A stretch of 64,000 bases of DNA from Gammaproteobacteria bacterium. GTDB lineage: Bacteria > Pseudomonadota > Gammaproteobacteria > UBA6429 > Thiohalophilaceae. Position numbers and translations under genes: made by a program. Location of the stretch: positions 186,001 through 250,000 of the forward strand of contig JACQBC010000010.1 of NCBI GenBank assembly GCA_016194635.1. The letters are read 5' to 3'. Positions 20,350 through 29,527 of this stretch are shown piece by piece. Position 1 is the first letter of the stretch. Every line of letters starts with the position of its first letter. The notes beneath the pieces are model-generated. The model ran no database searches, was not told the DNA's origin, and saw only the letters and a list, made by a program, of their open reading frames with translations.

Positions 20350-20407
20350 CGAACCCCCGACCTAGAGCTTAGAAGGCTCTTGCTCTATCCAACTGAGCTA
20401 CCGGGAC
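20334..20407 (-). tRNA. tRNA-Arg (TCT), CCA not encoded
   Basis: Minus-strand cloverleaf beginning GTCCCGGTAGCTCAGTTGG. The anticodon loop CTTCTAA gives TCT, and the T-arm is GGTCGGGGGTTCGATCCCC. The acceptor stem closes perfectly, but the discriminator G is followed by CTC instead of CCA, unlike the other tRNA genes here. The mature CCA would have to be added by nucleotidyltransferase. Confidence 0.93.
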
Positions 20408-20485
20408 CCAAAACGTAGGTTCACTCCAGACCCAGTTTAGTTCAAGCCCCTACAACATCCGCCGCCGAGTCTGCATTACAAAATT

Positions 20486-20562
20486 TGGTCGGGGTAGAGG
20501 GATTTGAACCCCCGACCACCTGCGCCCAAGGCAGGTGCGCTACCAGGCTGCGCTATACCCCG
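20486..20562 (-). tRNA. tRNA-Pro (TGG)
   Basis: Minus-strand cloverleaf beginning CGGGGTATAGCGCAGCC. The anticodon stem CCTGC/GCAGG encloses CTTGGGC, anticodon TGG. CCA is encoded. It is the first gene of the tRNA operon. Confidence 0.96.
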
Positions 20563-20574
20563 TAAAGGTCGGCG

Positions 20575-20603
20575 ATGATACCCGTCTACCCCTATCGGGT
20601 CAA
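20575..20603 (-). promoter_or_regulatory. Promoter of the Pro-Arg-His-Lys tRNA operon
   Basis: On the minus strand TTGACC and TATCAT are 17 bp apart, followed by the GC-rich discriminator CGCCGACC. The -10 ends 12 bp before mature tRNA-Pro. Placement and spacing are those of a strong stable-RNA promoter. Confidence 0.75.
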
Positions 20604-20680
20604 TTCACTCAGCGTGACTTGGCGCGCCAGATGACACATGCGATCATAGCTACTGGATAACAGCATAAGCCCGCCTTTGC

Positions 20681-21520
20681 ATGACCGCCCAACTTCTCGA
20701 TGGTAAAGCCCTCGCCGCGCAATTACGCGCCACTATCAAACAACGCACGGCGATACTGGGGCGTGCACCGGGACTGGCGGTGGTATTGGTCGGTCATGAC
20801 CCCGCCTCCCAGGTATACGTGCGCAACAAGCGCCGCGCCTGTGACGAAGTGGGTTTCCGCTCCTTGGATTACGATTTACCGCTCACGACTACCCAGCATG
20901 AATTACTAGCACTCATCCAACGTCTTAATGCCGATGACAGTGTCGATGGTATTTTGGTGCAACTGCCTTTACCTGTCCATATTCATGCCCAAACCATCAT
21001 CGAAGCTATCCACCCCAACAAAGATGTCGATGGTTTCCACCCGTATAACATGGGTCGCCTCGCTACCCGGCTACCGGTGTTGCGTCCCTGTACTCCCTAC
21101 GGCGTTATGTGCTTGCTGGCGCATACGGGTGTTGCCTTGAGCGGGAAAAATGCGGTGGTGATTGGCGCATCGAATCATGTTGGCCGGCCCATGGCCTTAG
21201 AGTTGTTATTGGCGAGTTGTACGGTCACGGTTTGCCATAGCGAAACCCGCGATCTGCGCGGCCACGTCAATCGCAGCGATATCGTCATCGTGGCGGTGGG
21301 TAAACCCGGGATCATTCCGGGGAACTGGATTAAACCAGGAACTATTGTGATTGATATCGGTATCAACCGTTTAGCGGATGGCAAGTTATCCGGCGATGTG
21401 GAGTTTAGCCGCGCGCGCGAACTCGCCAGTTGGATTACACCGGTTCCCGGCGGGGTAGGACCGATGACGGTCGCGACCTTGTTACAAAATACCTTGTTAG
21501 CCTATGACCTGCAGCGCTGA
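20681..21520 (+). CDS. folD: Methylenetetrahydrofolate dehydrogenase / cyclohydrolase
   Basis: Bifunctional cytoplasmic enzyme that interconverts 5,10-methylene-THF, 5,10-methenyl-THF and 10-formyl-THF with NADP. Family signatures are [23 protein letters not shown] with the catalytic Lys in the YxxxK region, [10 protein letters not shown] near 88, and the C-terminal [13 protein letters not shown]. The Rossmann motif is [12 protein letters not shown] near 158. 279 residues, close to the usual 285. It is transcribed divergently from the tRNA operon. Confidence 0.96.
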   Translation: MTAQLLDGKALAAQLRATIKQRTAILGRAPGLAVVLVGHDPASQVYVRNKRRACDEVGFRSLDYDLPLTTTQHELLALIQRLNADDSVDGILVQLPLPVHIHAQTIIEAIHPNKDVDGFHPYNMGRLATRLPVLRPCTPYGVMCLLAHTGVALSGKNAVVIGASNHVGRPMALELLLASCTVTVCHSETRDLRGHVNRSDIVIVAVGKPGIIPGNWIKPGTIVIDIGINRLADGKLSGDVEFSRARELASWITPVPGGVGPMTVATLLQNTLLAYDLQR

Positions 21521-21576
21521 AACGGTGTTAGCGATGCTAAATTAAATTAAGCTGCTTGCCATATTAGAATGGTTAT

Positions 21577-22206
21577 TCAATTAGGTATTAAGTATTTATC
21601 CGCCGCTACTTCAAGATGTTTAAAGCAAGTGAGGTACGGCTCGGAATCGAGTTGTTGGCTGTGATTCTTGATGGCATCGTGGATTTCATCTTCATCCAGT
21701 TGCAGTACAATCTCGCTGCCTTTTTCACAACGTTCATAGGTGCGCACACCAAACGCATCAAAGGTACGAAACGCGTGATAGTCACCGTTGTACACATGCA
21801 GGCTAATGAGATTTTGCACCGGAGCATGACGGGCATTGGGTAAATACGAGGTTAAATAATCGCGGATCACCCGCCCCTGGGCATCGTACAGATACACCTC
21901 CAGCGAATGTAAATTCGTGGGTTGTTGTTTTTCCCACTGCACCACGCTGATCAGTTTCCCGGTATTCGCGTCGTAGTTGGAGTCCTCCAGGTAAAACTCC
22001 GGATAATTGGCATATCCCCCGACGCGGGTTTGTTTGCGGATCTTATGCTGTGCCAGCAGCTCTGCATTTAATTTCAACAAATTTTGCGCAAAGGTATTTT
22101 TAATCATCACCCGTTTGGAATCGACCCGCAACGGCTCGGCCTGTGCAACCATTACAAGTAGCAGGAGTAAACTCACCACGCCATAACCCCGCAAATGCTT
22201 GCGCAT
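21577..22206 (-). CDS. Exported protein of unknown function, coupled to cysS
   Basis: 209 residues with a clear signal peptide (YGVVSLLLLLVMVAQA). The mature part has no motif I recognise; it is rich in Tyr and Asp, with two Cys (about 171 and 201) that could form a disulphide. It starts only 3 bp after the cysS stop codon, so it is co-transcribed and perhaps translationally coupled, which is unusual for a tRNA synthetase neighbour. Family unknown. Confidence 0.75.
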   Translation of the reverse strand: MRKHLRGYGVVSLLLLLVMVAQAEPLRVDSKRVMIKNTFAQNLLKLNAELLAQHKIRKQTRVGGYANYPEFYLEDSNYDANTGKLISVVQWEKQQPTNLHSLEVYLYDAQGRVIRDYLTSYLPNARHAPVQNLISLHVYNGDYHAFRTFDAFGVRTYERCEKGSEIVLQLDEDEIHDAIKNHSQQLDSEPYLTCFKHLEVAADKYLIPN

Positions 22207-22209
22207 ATT

Positions 22210-23598
22210 CTATTTCCTCCTCCAGGTGGTGCCGGTGGGGCCGTCTTCTAAAACAATCCCCGCGGCCAACAGTTGATCACGCAGTTGGTCGGCGTGTTTG
22301 AAATTTTTAGCGTTGCGCGCCGCGATGCGTTGCTCGATCAGCGCTTGAATCATCGCATCGTCCAAGCGGTTGTCCCCGCCGGCTTGCAAAAACCGTGTGG
22401 GGTCGGCGTGCAACAGCCCCAATAACCCGGCCAAGGAACGCAGTTCATGGGCATACCCGGCCGCTTCTTGCGGGGTGCTGTGGCGGCATCGATTGATGGC
22501 ATGCGCCAGGTCGAATAATACCGCCAATGCCTCGGGGGTTGCGAAATCATCGTCCAGTGCGGCGAAAAATCGCTGCCGGAAACTCGTATCAAGGTGCGTG
22601 CTTACCCGGGGATTAATATCGCGTAGCGCGGTATACAAGGTGGTTAAGGCCGCGCGCGCCGCATCCAATTGCTGGTCGGAATAATTCAACGGGCTGCGGT
22701 AATGGCTGGTTAAAATAAAGTAACGTAATACTTCCGGGGGGTATTTTGCCAAGACCTCGCGAATGGTAAAAAAATTGCCCAACGACTTGGACATTTTTTC
22801 TTTATCGATTTCCACAAAACCGTTGTGCATCCATACGTTGACAAACGCCGCGCCGGTGGCCGCGCAGGATTGAGCAATTTCATTTTCATGGTGGGGGAAT
22901 TGCAGATCGCGTCCGCCCCCATGAATATCAAAATGCTCGCCCAGGCACTGCACCGACATGGCCGAGCATTCAATATGCCAACCGGGTCGCCCCGCTCCCC
23001 AGGGAGAATCCCAAGCGGGTTCACCGGCTTTGGCGGCCTTCCACAACACAAAGTCGAACGGGTTCTTCTTGGCCGGGCCCACTTCCACCCTGGCCCCGGC
23101 TTGCATGTCGTCGAGCTGTCGACCGGCTAATTTGCCATAAGGGCCGAACCGCGTTACGTCGTAATACAGATCTCCATTGGCTGCGCGGTAGGCGAAGCCT
23201 TTGCGTTCGAGCACCGCAATCATATCGATGATCTGCGGCATAAATTCCGTGGCGCGCGGCTCTTGGCTCGGGGTTAATACCCCAAGGGCTCGCAGATCTT
23301 GATCCATCGCAGCGATAAAACGCGTGGCTGTGGCGTGGTAGTCTTCTTGGTTTTCGTGGGCACGCTTGATGATTTTGTCGTCAATGTCGGTAATATTACG
23401 CACGTAAATAACCTGGGCCGAACCGAATAAATGTACCAAGTAGCGGTAGACCACGTCGAACACCACCATCATACGGGCATGACCCACATGACAGAAATCA
23501 TAGACGGTGATACCGCAGACATACATTCGCACCCGCGTGGGGTCCAAGGGAACAAACACGGCCTTGTGGCGAGTTAAGGTATTAAAAATTTGCAACAT
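22210..23598 (-). CDS. cysS: Cysteinyl-tRNA synthetase
   Basis: Class I aminoacyl-tRNA synthetase that charges tRNA-Cys. The HIGH-type motif is HVGH at 37-40. Cys28 is the first zinc ligand, with later ligands in CSAM and HHENE. The KMSKS motif occurs as [10 protein letters not shown] near 268. The C-terminal DALR and anticodon-binding helices are complete. 462 residues versus 461 in Escherichia coli. It is divergent from ppiA. Confidence 0.97.
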   Translation of the reverse strand: MLQIFNTLTRHKAVFVPLDPTRVRMYVCGITVYDFCHVGHARMMVVFDVVYRYLVHLFGSAQVIYVRNITDIDDKIIKRAHENQEDYHATATRFIAAMDQDLRALGVLTPSQEPRATEFMPQIIDMIAVLERKGFAYRAANGDLYYDVTRFGPYGKLAGRQLDDMQAGARVEVGPAKKNPFDFVLWKAAKAGEPAWDSPWGAGRPGWHIECSAMSVQCLGEHFDIHGGGRDLQFPHHENEIAQSCAATGAAFVNVWMHNGFVEIDKEKMSKSLGNFFTIREVLAKYPPEVLRYFILTSHYRSPLNYSDQQLDAARAALTTLYTALRDINPRVSTHLDTSFRQRFFAALDDDFATPEALAVLFDLAHAINRCRHSTPQEAAGYAHELRSLAGLLGLLHADPTRFLQAGGDNRLDDAMIQALIEQRIAARNAKNFKHADQLRDQLLAAGIVLEDGPTGTTWRRK

Positions 23599-23720
23599 GG
23601 GATGACATCATTACGAAAGTGTTGTTATAACCCCTAGCCTAACGGAAATTCCCGTCTTGCACAAAGCGGTTGTCTCCCGCAAAATACCCCGCCCTATTCC
23701 CCCAACCGCAAGGAATTCGT

Positions 23721-24332
23721 ATGAATTTGAGCAAATCCTTCTTGAGCACGGTGGTATTTTGTTTGGCGACCATGACCTTGGCCCAGGCCGAACCCAACCC
23801 CCAAGTGAAAATCCAAACTACCCTTGGGGAAATTGTCGTGGAACTCTACCCCGCCAAAGCCCCAAAAACCGTAGCTAATTTCCTGCAGTACGTCGATGAG
23901 GGATTCTACAACAACACCATTTTTCATCGCGTGATTGATAATTTTATGATTCAAGGCGGCGGCTTTACTCCCGATTACACTCAAAAACAAACCCGCGCGC
24001 CCGTCCTGAACGAAGCCAATAACGGTTTAAAGAATGATCGGGGTACGATCGCGATGGCGCGCACCGCCGATCCCCAATCGGCCACCGCCCAGTTTTATAT
24101 CAACGTCGCGAATAACACGCCCTTAAATTTCACCGCCGAGACGCCGCGCGGCTGGGGTTATTGTGTCTTTGGTAAAGTTACCAAGGGCATGGAAGTGGTG
24201 GACGCCATTCGTAAACTCCCCACCGCTCAGGGAGGGCCGTTTATGTCCGACCTGCCCCAAACCCCAGTGATCATAACCAATGTTAGCCGCATCGCTACCG
24301 CACTGCCACCCACCAAAAAACCAGGGAAATAA
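23721..24332 (+). CDS. ppiA: Periplasmic cyclophilin-type peptidyl-prolyl isomerase
   Basis: Catalyses cis-trans isomerisation of prolyl bonds in exported proteins. The start at 23721 is set by an AAGGA site and a proper signal peptide (SFLSTVVFCLATMTLAQA). The cyclophilin core has FHRVIDNFMIQGGGF with the catalytic Arg, and TADPQSATAQFYINVANN. It shares about the same fold and motifs as the next gene, which lacks a signal peptide, so the pair serves periplasm and cytoplasm. A tail rich in Pro and Lys follows the domain. Confidence 0.92.
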   Translation: MNLSKSFLSTVVFCLATMTLAQAEPNPQVKIQTTLGEIVVELYPAKAPKTVANFLQYVDEGFYNNTIFHRVIDNFMIQGGGFTPDYTQKQTRAPVLNEANNGLKNDRGTIAMARTADPQSATAQFYINVANNTPLNFTAETPRGWGYCVFGKVTKGMEVVDAIRKLPTAQGGPFMSDLPQTPVIITNVSRIATALPPTKKPGK

Positions 24333-24335
24333 TTT

Positions 24336-24833
24336 ATGGTCCGCATCACAACTAATCATGGTGTTATCGAATTGAGTCTTGACGCGGTCAAAGCCCCCGT
24401 TACTGTCAAAAATTTTCTGGACTATGTACAAGCGGGCTTTTATAACGGCACCATTTTTCACCGCGTCATCAACGGTTTTATGATCCAAGGCGGCGGTATG
24501 GAACCGGGGATGAAAAATAAACCGACGCGTGCTGCAATTAAAAACGAGGCGGACAATGGCCTGAAAAATCAACGCGGCACGATTGCCATGGCGCGCACCA
24601 ACGAACCCCATTCCGCCACCGCGCAGTTTTTTATTAACCTGGTCGACAATGCGTTTTTGGATTATCGTTCGGCCAGTTCCGACGGCTGGGGCTATTGCGT
24701 GTTCGGAAAAGTGACCAAGGGCATTGAAACGGTCGATGCGATTCGTAAATTACCCACCACCACCCAAGGTCATCATCAAAACGTGCCGCGCGAGGATGTA
24801 ATTATTGAAAAAATGGAGATCGTCGACGCTTAG
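24336..24833 (+). CDS. ppiB: Cytoplasmic cyclophilin-type peptidyl-prolyl isomerase
   Basis: 165-residue cytoplasmic prolyl isomerase with no signal peptide. [15 protein letters not shown] supplies the catalytic Arg; [17 protein letters not shown] and [10 protein letters not shown] are the standard substrate-pocket motifs. It starts 3 bp after the ppiA stop, and lpxH follows 14 bp later. ppiB next to lpxH (and near cysS) is a common gammaproteobacterial arrangement. Confidence 0.95.
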   Translation: MVRITTNHGVIELSLDAVKAPVTVKNFLDYVQAGFYNGTIFHRVINGFMIQGGGMEPGMKNKPTRAAIKNEADNGLKNQRGTIAMARTNEPHSATAQFFINLVDNAFLDYRSASSDGWGYCVFGKVTKGIETVDAIRKLPTTTQGHHQNVPREDVIIEKMEIVDA

Positions 24834-24847
24834 GTCCATGCGCAGGT

Positions 24848-25570
24848 ATGACCACGTATTTTATTTCTGATCTGCATTTACGCGGTGAACAACCGCAATT
24901 ACAGCGACGTTTTGACTATTTTGTCGACCATATCGCCCACACCGCCGAGGCAGTGTATATCCTGGGCGATTTATTTGAAGTGTGGTTGGGTGACGATATG
25001 GTGTTGCCCGACTACCAACCCGCCTTGGCGGCGATCCGCCGTTTAACCGCGCAAACCATCCCCGTCTTTGTCATGTATGGCAATCGGGATTTTTTGATGC
25101 GTGCGCAGTTTTGCGCGGATACCGGTGCGCAACTCCTCCTCGAACCCAGCCTTCTATCGCTGTACGGCACCCAGACCCTCTTGATGCACGGCGATGTGTT
25201 GTGTAGCGACGATACCCGATACCAGCAATTTCGCGCGATGGTACGTAACCCGCAATTTCAAAGCCAGTTTCTCGCCAAAACACCCCAACAACGGCTGGCC
25301 ATGGTGCAGGAATACCGTCAGCTGAGCAAAACCGAAACCCAATACAAATCCGCCGACATCATGGATGTCAATCAAACCACCGTCGAAAACACCTTACGTC
25401 AGCACCACGTGAATCACCTCATCCACGGCCACACCCACCGTCCGGCAATACACACCTTCACGCTGGATTCAAAACCGGCAAAACGTATTGTGCTCGGCGA
25501 TTGGGAAAACCGGGGGTATTACCTACGTTGCAGCCCGGCAGGTTGTGAATTAATAACATTCAATCATTAG
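24848..25570 (+). CDS. lpxH: UDP-2,3-diacylglucosamine diphosphatase
   Basis: Hydrolyses UDP-2,3-diacylglucosamine to lipid X in lipid A synthesis, at the inner face of the inner membrane. The calcineurin-type metal site is complete: Asp8 and His10 (SDLHL), Asp41 (GDLFEVWLGDD), Asn79 (GNRD), His114 (HGD) and the GHTH block near 195. 240 residues is the normal length. It ends the ppiA-ppiB-lpxH run. Confidence 0.96.
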   Translation: MTTYFISDLHLRGEQPQLQRRFDYFVDHIAHTAEAVYILGDLFEVWLGDDMVLPDYQPALAAIRRLTAQTIPVFVMYGNRDFLMRAQFCADTGAQLLLEPSLLSLYGTQTLLMHGDVLCSDDTRYQQFRAMVRNPQFQSQFLAKTPQQRLAMVQEYRQLSKTETQYKSADIMDVNQTTVENTLRQHHVNHLIHGHTHRPAIHTFTLDSKPAKRIVLGDWENRGYYLRCSPAGCELITFNH

Positions 25571-25645
25571 AGGACGTTGCTATTCAAACAAACTATCCAA
25601 GGGCGAGCTGTGGAACGCATTGAATATTAAATTTCCAGAGCGGAT

Positions 25646-25734
25646 GTGAACCCGGCGTGGTGACCGTCGACGACAGGGATGTCGCCGTCGAGACTATAGG
25701 GACGTATACACGGCGAGTCACCACACCGGTTCAC
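25646..25734. repeat. Imperfect palindromic element, relative of 60089-60208
   Basis: Outer arms GTGAACC...GTGGTGAC and GTCACCAC...GGTTCAC flank a core with CGACA-GGGA-TGTCG and TATAGGGACGTATA. The core and the inner GTGAC/GTCAC ends align with the palindrome at 60089-60208, while the distal arms differ. It lies in the 203-bp gap between lpxH and the next gene. Confidence 0.75.
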
Positions 25735-25773
25735 ACATGCGTTCATTACACCCCGTAGCCAGGCTGCCAACCA

Positions 25774-26550
25774 CTATTTGGTAGTTGCCTGTACTTGTGG
25801 CGGCGTCAATATTTTACGCTGCTGCAAATCCACTTGGCCATCACGAAACTGTTGCACGGTATAGGCGAAATACTCCTTGGGAATAACAAACATGTCGGCG
25901 ACCGGCGGTACCGATTCGGTATAATCATCCAAGGTGCGCGCGTAACCGTCCGGACGCCATTCGCGTATCGGAAAACCGTGCGAATATTGCCGCACCGGTG
26001 AAAACGTGCTATTGGAAATGTCACAGGGTGTTTGCATATCGGCAGGCAGCTGGTAAAACGTACTGGCGCTGTCAGCGGCCAAGGCCAACTGATAGTCGCT
26101 GAGGGCCTTCACCACATCGGGTAACAAACCGTCCACGCTAATCACGTCCATACAGACTTCTTTATTGGTGAGATACTGACGATGTTGGGGGCTGGTGTTG
26201 TTGATCTTGGGTGAATCTTTTAACGGAGGCTGCTCCACTTCGGTATGTTGCAGCGCGAAAGGGGGTTGCAGTTGATTAACCCGCGGCTCAATCAACATGA
26301 CGGTACGCGAGGTGTGATTAACACTGTACACCCGATTCTTGACGCGATCGTATAACACATACCCCGTAGCATCGCCCACGTCATCGATGCGCAAGAAATC
26401 TTTATTGACGCTCATCCTCACCCGATAAGGATCAATACCGGTTTCTTGTTGGATAAAATACACCTGTTGCATGGCGGCGCTATGTTGTTGACACGCGCCC
26501 AAGGAAAGAATTAATACTATTCCCAACAATTTATTCCTAGCAGTGCGCAT
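25774..26550 (-). CDS. Putative lipoprotein of unknown function
   Basis: 258 residues with a lipoprotein signal peptide: hydrophobic LLGIVLILSLG followed by the lipobox LGAC at about 17-20. The mature part is soluble and contains RMSVNKDFLRIDDVGDATGYVLYDR and two further Cys; the repeated valine- and tyrosine-rich strands suggest a beta fold. I recognise no family. It starts 6 bp after the DUF455 gene, so the two form an operon. Confidence 0.75.
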   Translation of the reverse strand: MRTARNKLLGIVLILSLGACQQHSAAMQQVYFIQQETGIDPYRVRMSVNKDFLRIDDVGDATGYVLYDRVKNRVYSVNHTSRTVMLIEPRVNQLQPPFALQHTEVEQPPLKDSPKINNTSPQHRQYLTNKEVCMDVISVDGLLPDVVKALSDYQLALAADSASTFYQLPADMQTPCDISNSTFSPVRQYSHGFPIREWRPDGYARTLDDYTESVPPVADMFVIPKEYFAYTVQQFRDGQVDLQQRKILTPPQVQATTK

Positions 26551-26556
26551 AAATCA

Positions 26557-27360
26557 TTATCCTACTTGTTTAAAATAATCCAATTCCGCGTCACTAAACC
26601 CCGCCTGCTTGCGCAGCGCCAGCTCAAACGGTCCGCGTAATGTACCTCGATAATACCGCTGTAATACGTGTTGGAATGTCTGCAATGGATTTAATCCTCT
26701 GCCATCACACAAGAAATTAAACCAGCGATTACCCACCGCGACATGCCCGACTTCGTCGTGCAGAATGCGCTCAAGGATCCTTACCGCCTGGGTTGCGCCG
26801 ATTTTGGTAAACTTCTCGATCAAAGCGGGGGTGACATCCAGGCCGTGCGCTTCTTGTACCCGTGGGACTAATGCCATGCGTAACAAGGGATCGCTATCGG
26901 TTATCAGCGCCAATTCCCACAGGCTATTATGCGCGGGAAAACTCCCGTAGTTATAACCTAAACCCTCCAGGTGATCGCGTAACAGTGAAAAATGATAGGC
27001 CTCTTCGGCCGCCACTTGCAACCAGTCGGTATAAAACTCCGCTGGAAAATCCCGGAACCGGTACAACACGTCCAATGCCAAATTTATAGCATTAAATTCG
27101 ATATGACACAGGGAATGCATTAACGCTGCGTAGCCTTGAGGTGTATGCAGACTACGTCGCTGCAGTTCACGCGGCGCCACCAAGGCAAGTTGCCGCGGTT
27201 GTCCGGGGACTGTTATGCGGTGCGCGGGTGTTTGGGTTTCGCGCGACAGCTCCCCGCGGGTCCAGCGTTGCCGTAAATGGGTTGTTAAGGCATATTTTAA
27301 TGCCGGGTCGCATTCGAGTAATGCGCCCTGGGCTTGGGAATGCAGCGCTAGTAACGTCAT
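26557..27360 (-). CDS. DUF455 ferritin-like protein
   Basis: 267 residues. The ferritin-like four-helix bundle of the DUF455 family is visible from its metal-ligand motifs: HIEFNAINLALD near 87, EEAYHFSLLRDHL near 119, and ERILHDEVGHVAVG near 196, each with Glu/His pairs. The family's physiological role is not settled; a di-iron centre is inferred from the motifs. It lies upstream of a lipoprotein gene and downstream of a glycerate kinase remnant. Confidence 0.85.
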   Translation of the reverse strand: MTLLALHSQAQGALLECDPALKYALTTHLRQRWTRGELSRETQTPAHRITVPGQPRQLALVAPRELQRRSLHTPQGYAALMHSLCHIEFNAINLALDVLYRFRDFPAEFYTDWLQVAAEEAYHFSLLRDHLEGLGYNYGSFPAHNSLWELALITDSDPLLRMALVPRVQEAHGLDVTPALIEKFTKIGATQAVRILERILHDEVGHVAVGNRWFNFLCDGRGLNPLQTFQHVLQRYYRGTLRGPFELALRKQAGFSDAELDYFKQVG

Positions 27361-27362
27361 CG

Positions 27363-28452
27363 CAGTAGTGTAACAAATTCAAGCGGTGATACCACCGTCC
27401 CGTATAGCAATGGCGACTGCCGCGCATTTTTAGGAATAGAACTAAATTTAAGCGCGATGATCACATCCATCACATTGGTCCTGGTTGGGCCGGTATCGAT
27501 CAAATCACCCGTGGCCTGTAATAAGATCCCGCATCGGCCTGCCGCAACGCCCGTGCCGCATCAAATCCCGCGATTCAACCGCGCTATCGTGCCGCGCCAC
27601 AACAGCACCGGCGACAGTTGTCGGCCCGTCGGTACCGTCAGTGCTACCCGCAAGAAGGGCGACATCCTCACGGCCTTTAATCACTCGGGCTGCGGCCAGC
27701 CCGGTTGAGAGGGTAAGGTCAGTGTCGTTTCACCACCCAAAATATATAACCCTGTCGACCCGTCCAGCACGCATTGTGCAATCCTTTCTCCTGCTCGATG
27801 CGCATCCCCCTGCAGGGCCCCACAACAACACACGGCTATCGATTGTGCACGGGCCTGTTGGGCGATGCGCACGCAAGCCTGTTGGTTAGTGCGAGAAGGG
27901 TTGAAGGTGGAAGTACGTTCATGCTGTGCCGTGGGTTGACCGGAGTCCGGGCGATGGATTGGACGTGACGGATCCAATCCAGTAACACCATGTCTTCTGT
28001 CTGAAAAATCGATCCCGGCAGCAACAACCCCGAGCCGATCGCTTCAATTTGATCACCTGGAACGTCCGAGATCAAAAATAAAAACGCTGTATCTTTGGGC
28101 GCCTGGCCGATGAAAGTTAACAGCGCCGCGCCCGCGTCTAAACTCGTCTGATCAGGAATGGGGTGTGCTGACTCCAGGACCGTAAAAATGTCGGGTAAAT
28201 CCACTGTGCTGAATGGCCGGGCTTAGTAATAATCGGCCCCCGCGCGATCTGCGCCGCCGCCCACACCCGTGCCACCGCCGCCAAGACCTTACCGATCGCA
28301 ACTACCCGGCACGTTGCAAACATCAAGGGATGATTTTGTCGATAGTCCCTTACAACACTCTGGCCATTCACGGATTGTAAACAATCTGAATAAAAATTTA
28401 ACAATTGATATCGCAGGGATTGGATATGGTGGGAATTCATTGAGTTAGACAC
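27363..28452 (-). pseudogene. Decayed glycerate 2-kinase (GckA/TtuD, MOFRL type)
   Basis: Pieces of one glycerate kinase occur in order but in different frames on the minus strand. They are an N-terminal piece with VVAIGKVLAAVARVWAA and GPIITKPGHS, a middle piece with ESAHPIPDQTSLDAGAALL, then LISDVPGDQIEAIGSG, a piece with YILGGETTLTL, then ALLAGSTDGTDGPTTVAGA, and a last piece DTGPTRTNVMDVIIAL. The region between LIS(GGGSALL) and LISDVPGD, about 80-90 residues in intact relatives, is deleted. At least three frameshifts separate the pieces. It cannot make a working enzyme. Confidence 0.85.
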
Positions 28453-28606
28453 TGAAGCTAATCATCGCTTCAAGTGTACCAAACATTTCATACTGTGATG
28501 AATTTGACATTTCTACAACTGCGTGCAAGAGTTTAGCATCTTCCTTTGTCTGCCAAAGTTCTCCTGGGCAGCCTCTTCTTAAACCCGCAATTTAAGGAGG
28601 TGTGCG

Positions 28607-28801
28607 ATGCGTGTACCCAAAGTCATTTACGAAAGTTATCCGTGGTTATATGTCAGTGGTGGCGCGGCTGCGGTTAGCATCGGCACGGACAGTTTAGCGT
28701 TATTGTCCGGATTATTGTTACTTGTCAGCGGCGTGGCAATATTATTACTGCGACGCAATTATCGAATCTCGCAACAGGTGGTTCATCAGCTACAAACTTG
28801 A
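28607..28801 (+). CDS. Small membrane protein, unknown function
   Basis: 64 residues, preceded by a strong AAGGAGGT ribosome-binding site. Most of the protein is hydrophobic: SGGAAAVSIGTDSLALLSGLLLLVSGVAILLL forms one long or two short membrane helices, followed by a basic tail RRNYRISQQV. A good intrinsic terminator follows, so it is a single-gene unit. No known family recognised. Confidence 0.7.
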   Translation: MRVPKVIYESYPWLYVSGGAAAVSIGTDSLALLSGLLLLVSGVAILLLRRNYRISQQVVHQLQT

Positions 28802-28817
28802 TTCATCCCCCCACTAC

Positions 28818-28858
28818 AACCCGGGTAACGTTATACTAACGCCCCGGGTTCTTTTTTT
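28818..28858 (+). terminator. Intrinsic terminator after the small membrane protein gene
   Basis: AACCCGGG (28818-28825) pairs perfectly with CCCGGGTT (28843-28850), followed by a run of seven T. Confidence 0.85.
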
Positions 28859-28867
28859 AATTAGTGC

Positions 28868-29287
28868 ATGACCATCACCACACAACCGACCTTGGCCGTG
28901 GGTGCCATCGTGTTGCACCACGATGCCGTATTATTAGTAAAACGCGCGACCCCCCCCTGTGTTAACGAATGGGCGATCCCGGGTGGTAAGGTACACCTGG
29001 GTGAGACCTTGCAACAGGCCGCAGAGCGAGAAATCCTCGAAGAAACCGGGATCCGCATACGCGCCAAAGAAGTGGTGTATCACTTTGAAATCATCGCGCC
29101 CGATGCACAACAAAATATTCGTTGGCATTACATTATCTTGGATTTAGAGGCCGAATATCTCAGCGGCACGCCCAGTGCCAATAGCGATGCCAGTGCAGCC
29201 CGCTGGGTCACCCGCCAAGAGTTTTCACACCTGCCGATCAATAACGCAACACGCCAATTGCTCAAAGAAAAATATCGGTTTCCATAA
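28868..29287 (+). CDS. Nudix hydrolase
   Basis: 139-residue enzyme that hydrolyses a nucleoside diphosphate linked to another group. The Nudix box GX5EX7REUXEEXGU is complete in GGKVHLGETLQQAAEREILEETGI, starting near residue 38. The N-terminal LAVGAIVLHHDAVLLVKRATPP is typical of the ADP-ribose pyrophosphatase-like or MutT-like group; substrate cannot be told. It starts just after the terminator of the small membrane gene. Confidence 0.9.
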   Translation: MTITTQPTLAVGAIVLHHDAVLLVKRATPPCVNEWAIPGGKVHLGETLQQAAEREILEETGIRIRAKEVVYHFEIIAPDAQQNIRWHYIILDLEAEYLSGTPSANSDASAARWVTRQEFSHLPINNATRQLLKEKYRFP

Positions 29288-29527
29288 CTAGCCGCGTGAT
29301 TTACACTGAAACAATCCGTTACTGCTATCAAAATTGAAGCATGTGACCTAAAATTTAGCAGGTTTGTCAGGAGCTTTGCGCGGATAAATTGTATTATTAT
29401 TTACATGTAGTAATTGTATGTGATTTTTCATATATCGATGCCATCAAAAACACACACAAATTTTCTACCTATCTCTGAAATTGCATCCTGATACTGATGA
29501 GTCGCCCGGTGCGACAAGGGAACTTTC

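Noticed and set aside
20107-20418. Open frame of 103 codons across the tRNA-Arg region
   Set aside because: It is made of the 55-bp repeats and reads through the tRNA gene in antisense; the repeated peptide is a by-product.
28504-28509. TTGACA as -35 of a promoter for the small membrane protein
   Set aside because: No acceptable -10 hexamer lies 15-19 bp downstream.
29494-29520. Hammerhead-ribozyme-like string CTGATGA plus a stem before the CheB-CheR-PAS gene
   Set aside because: The stem GTCGC-CCGGT-GCGAC is followed by AAGGG, not the required GAAA, and no stems I and III are visible. It is a simple hairpin next to the ribosome-binding site.
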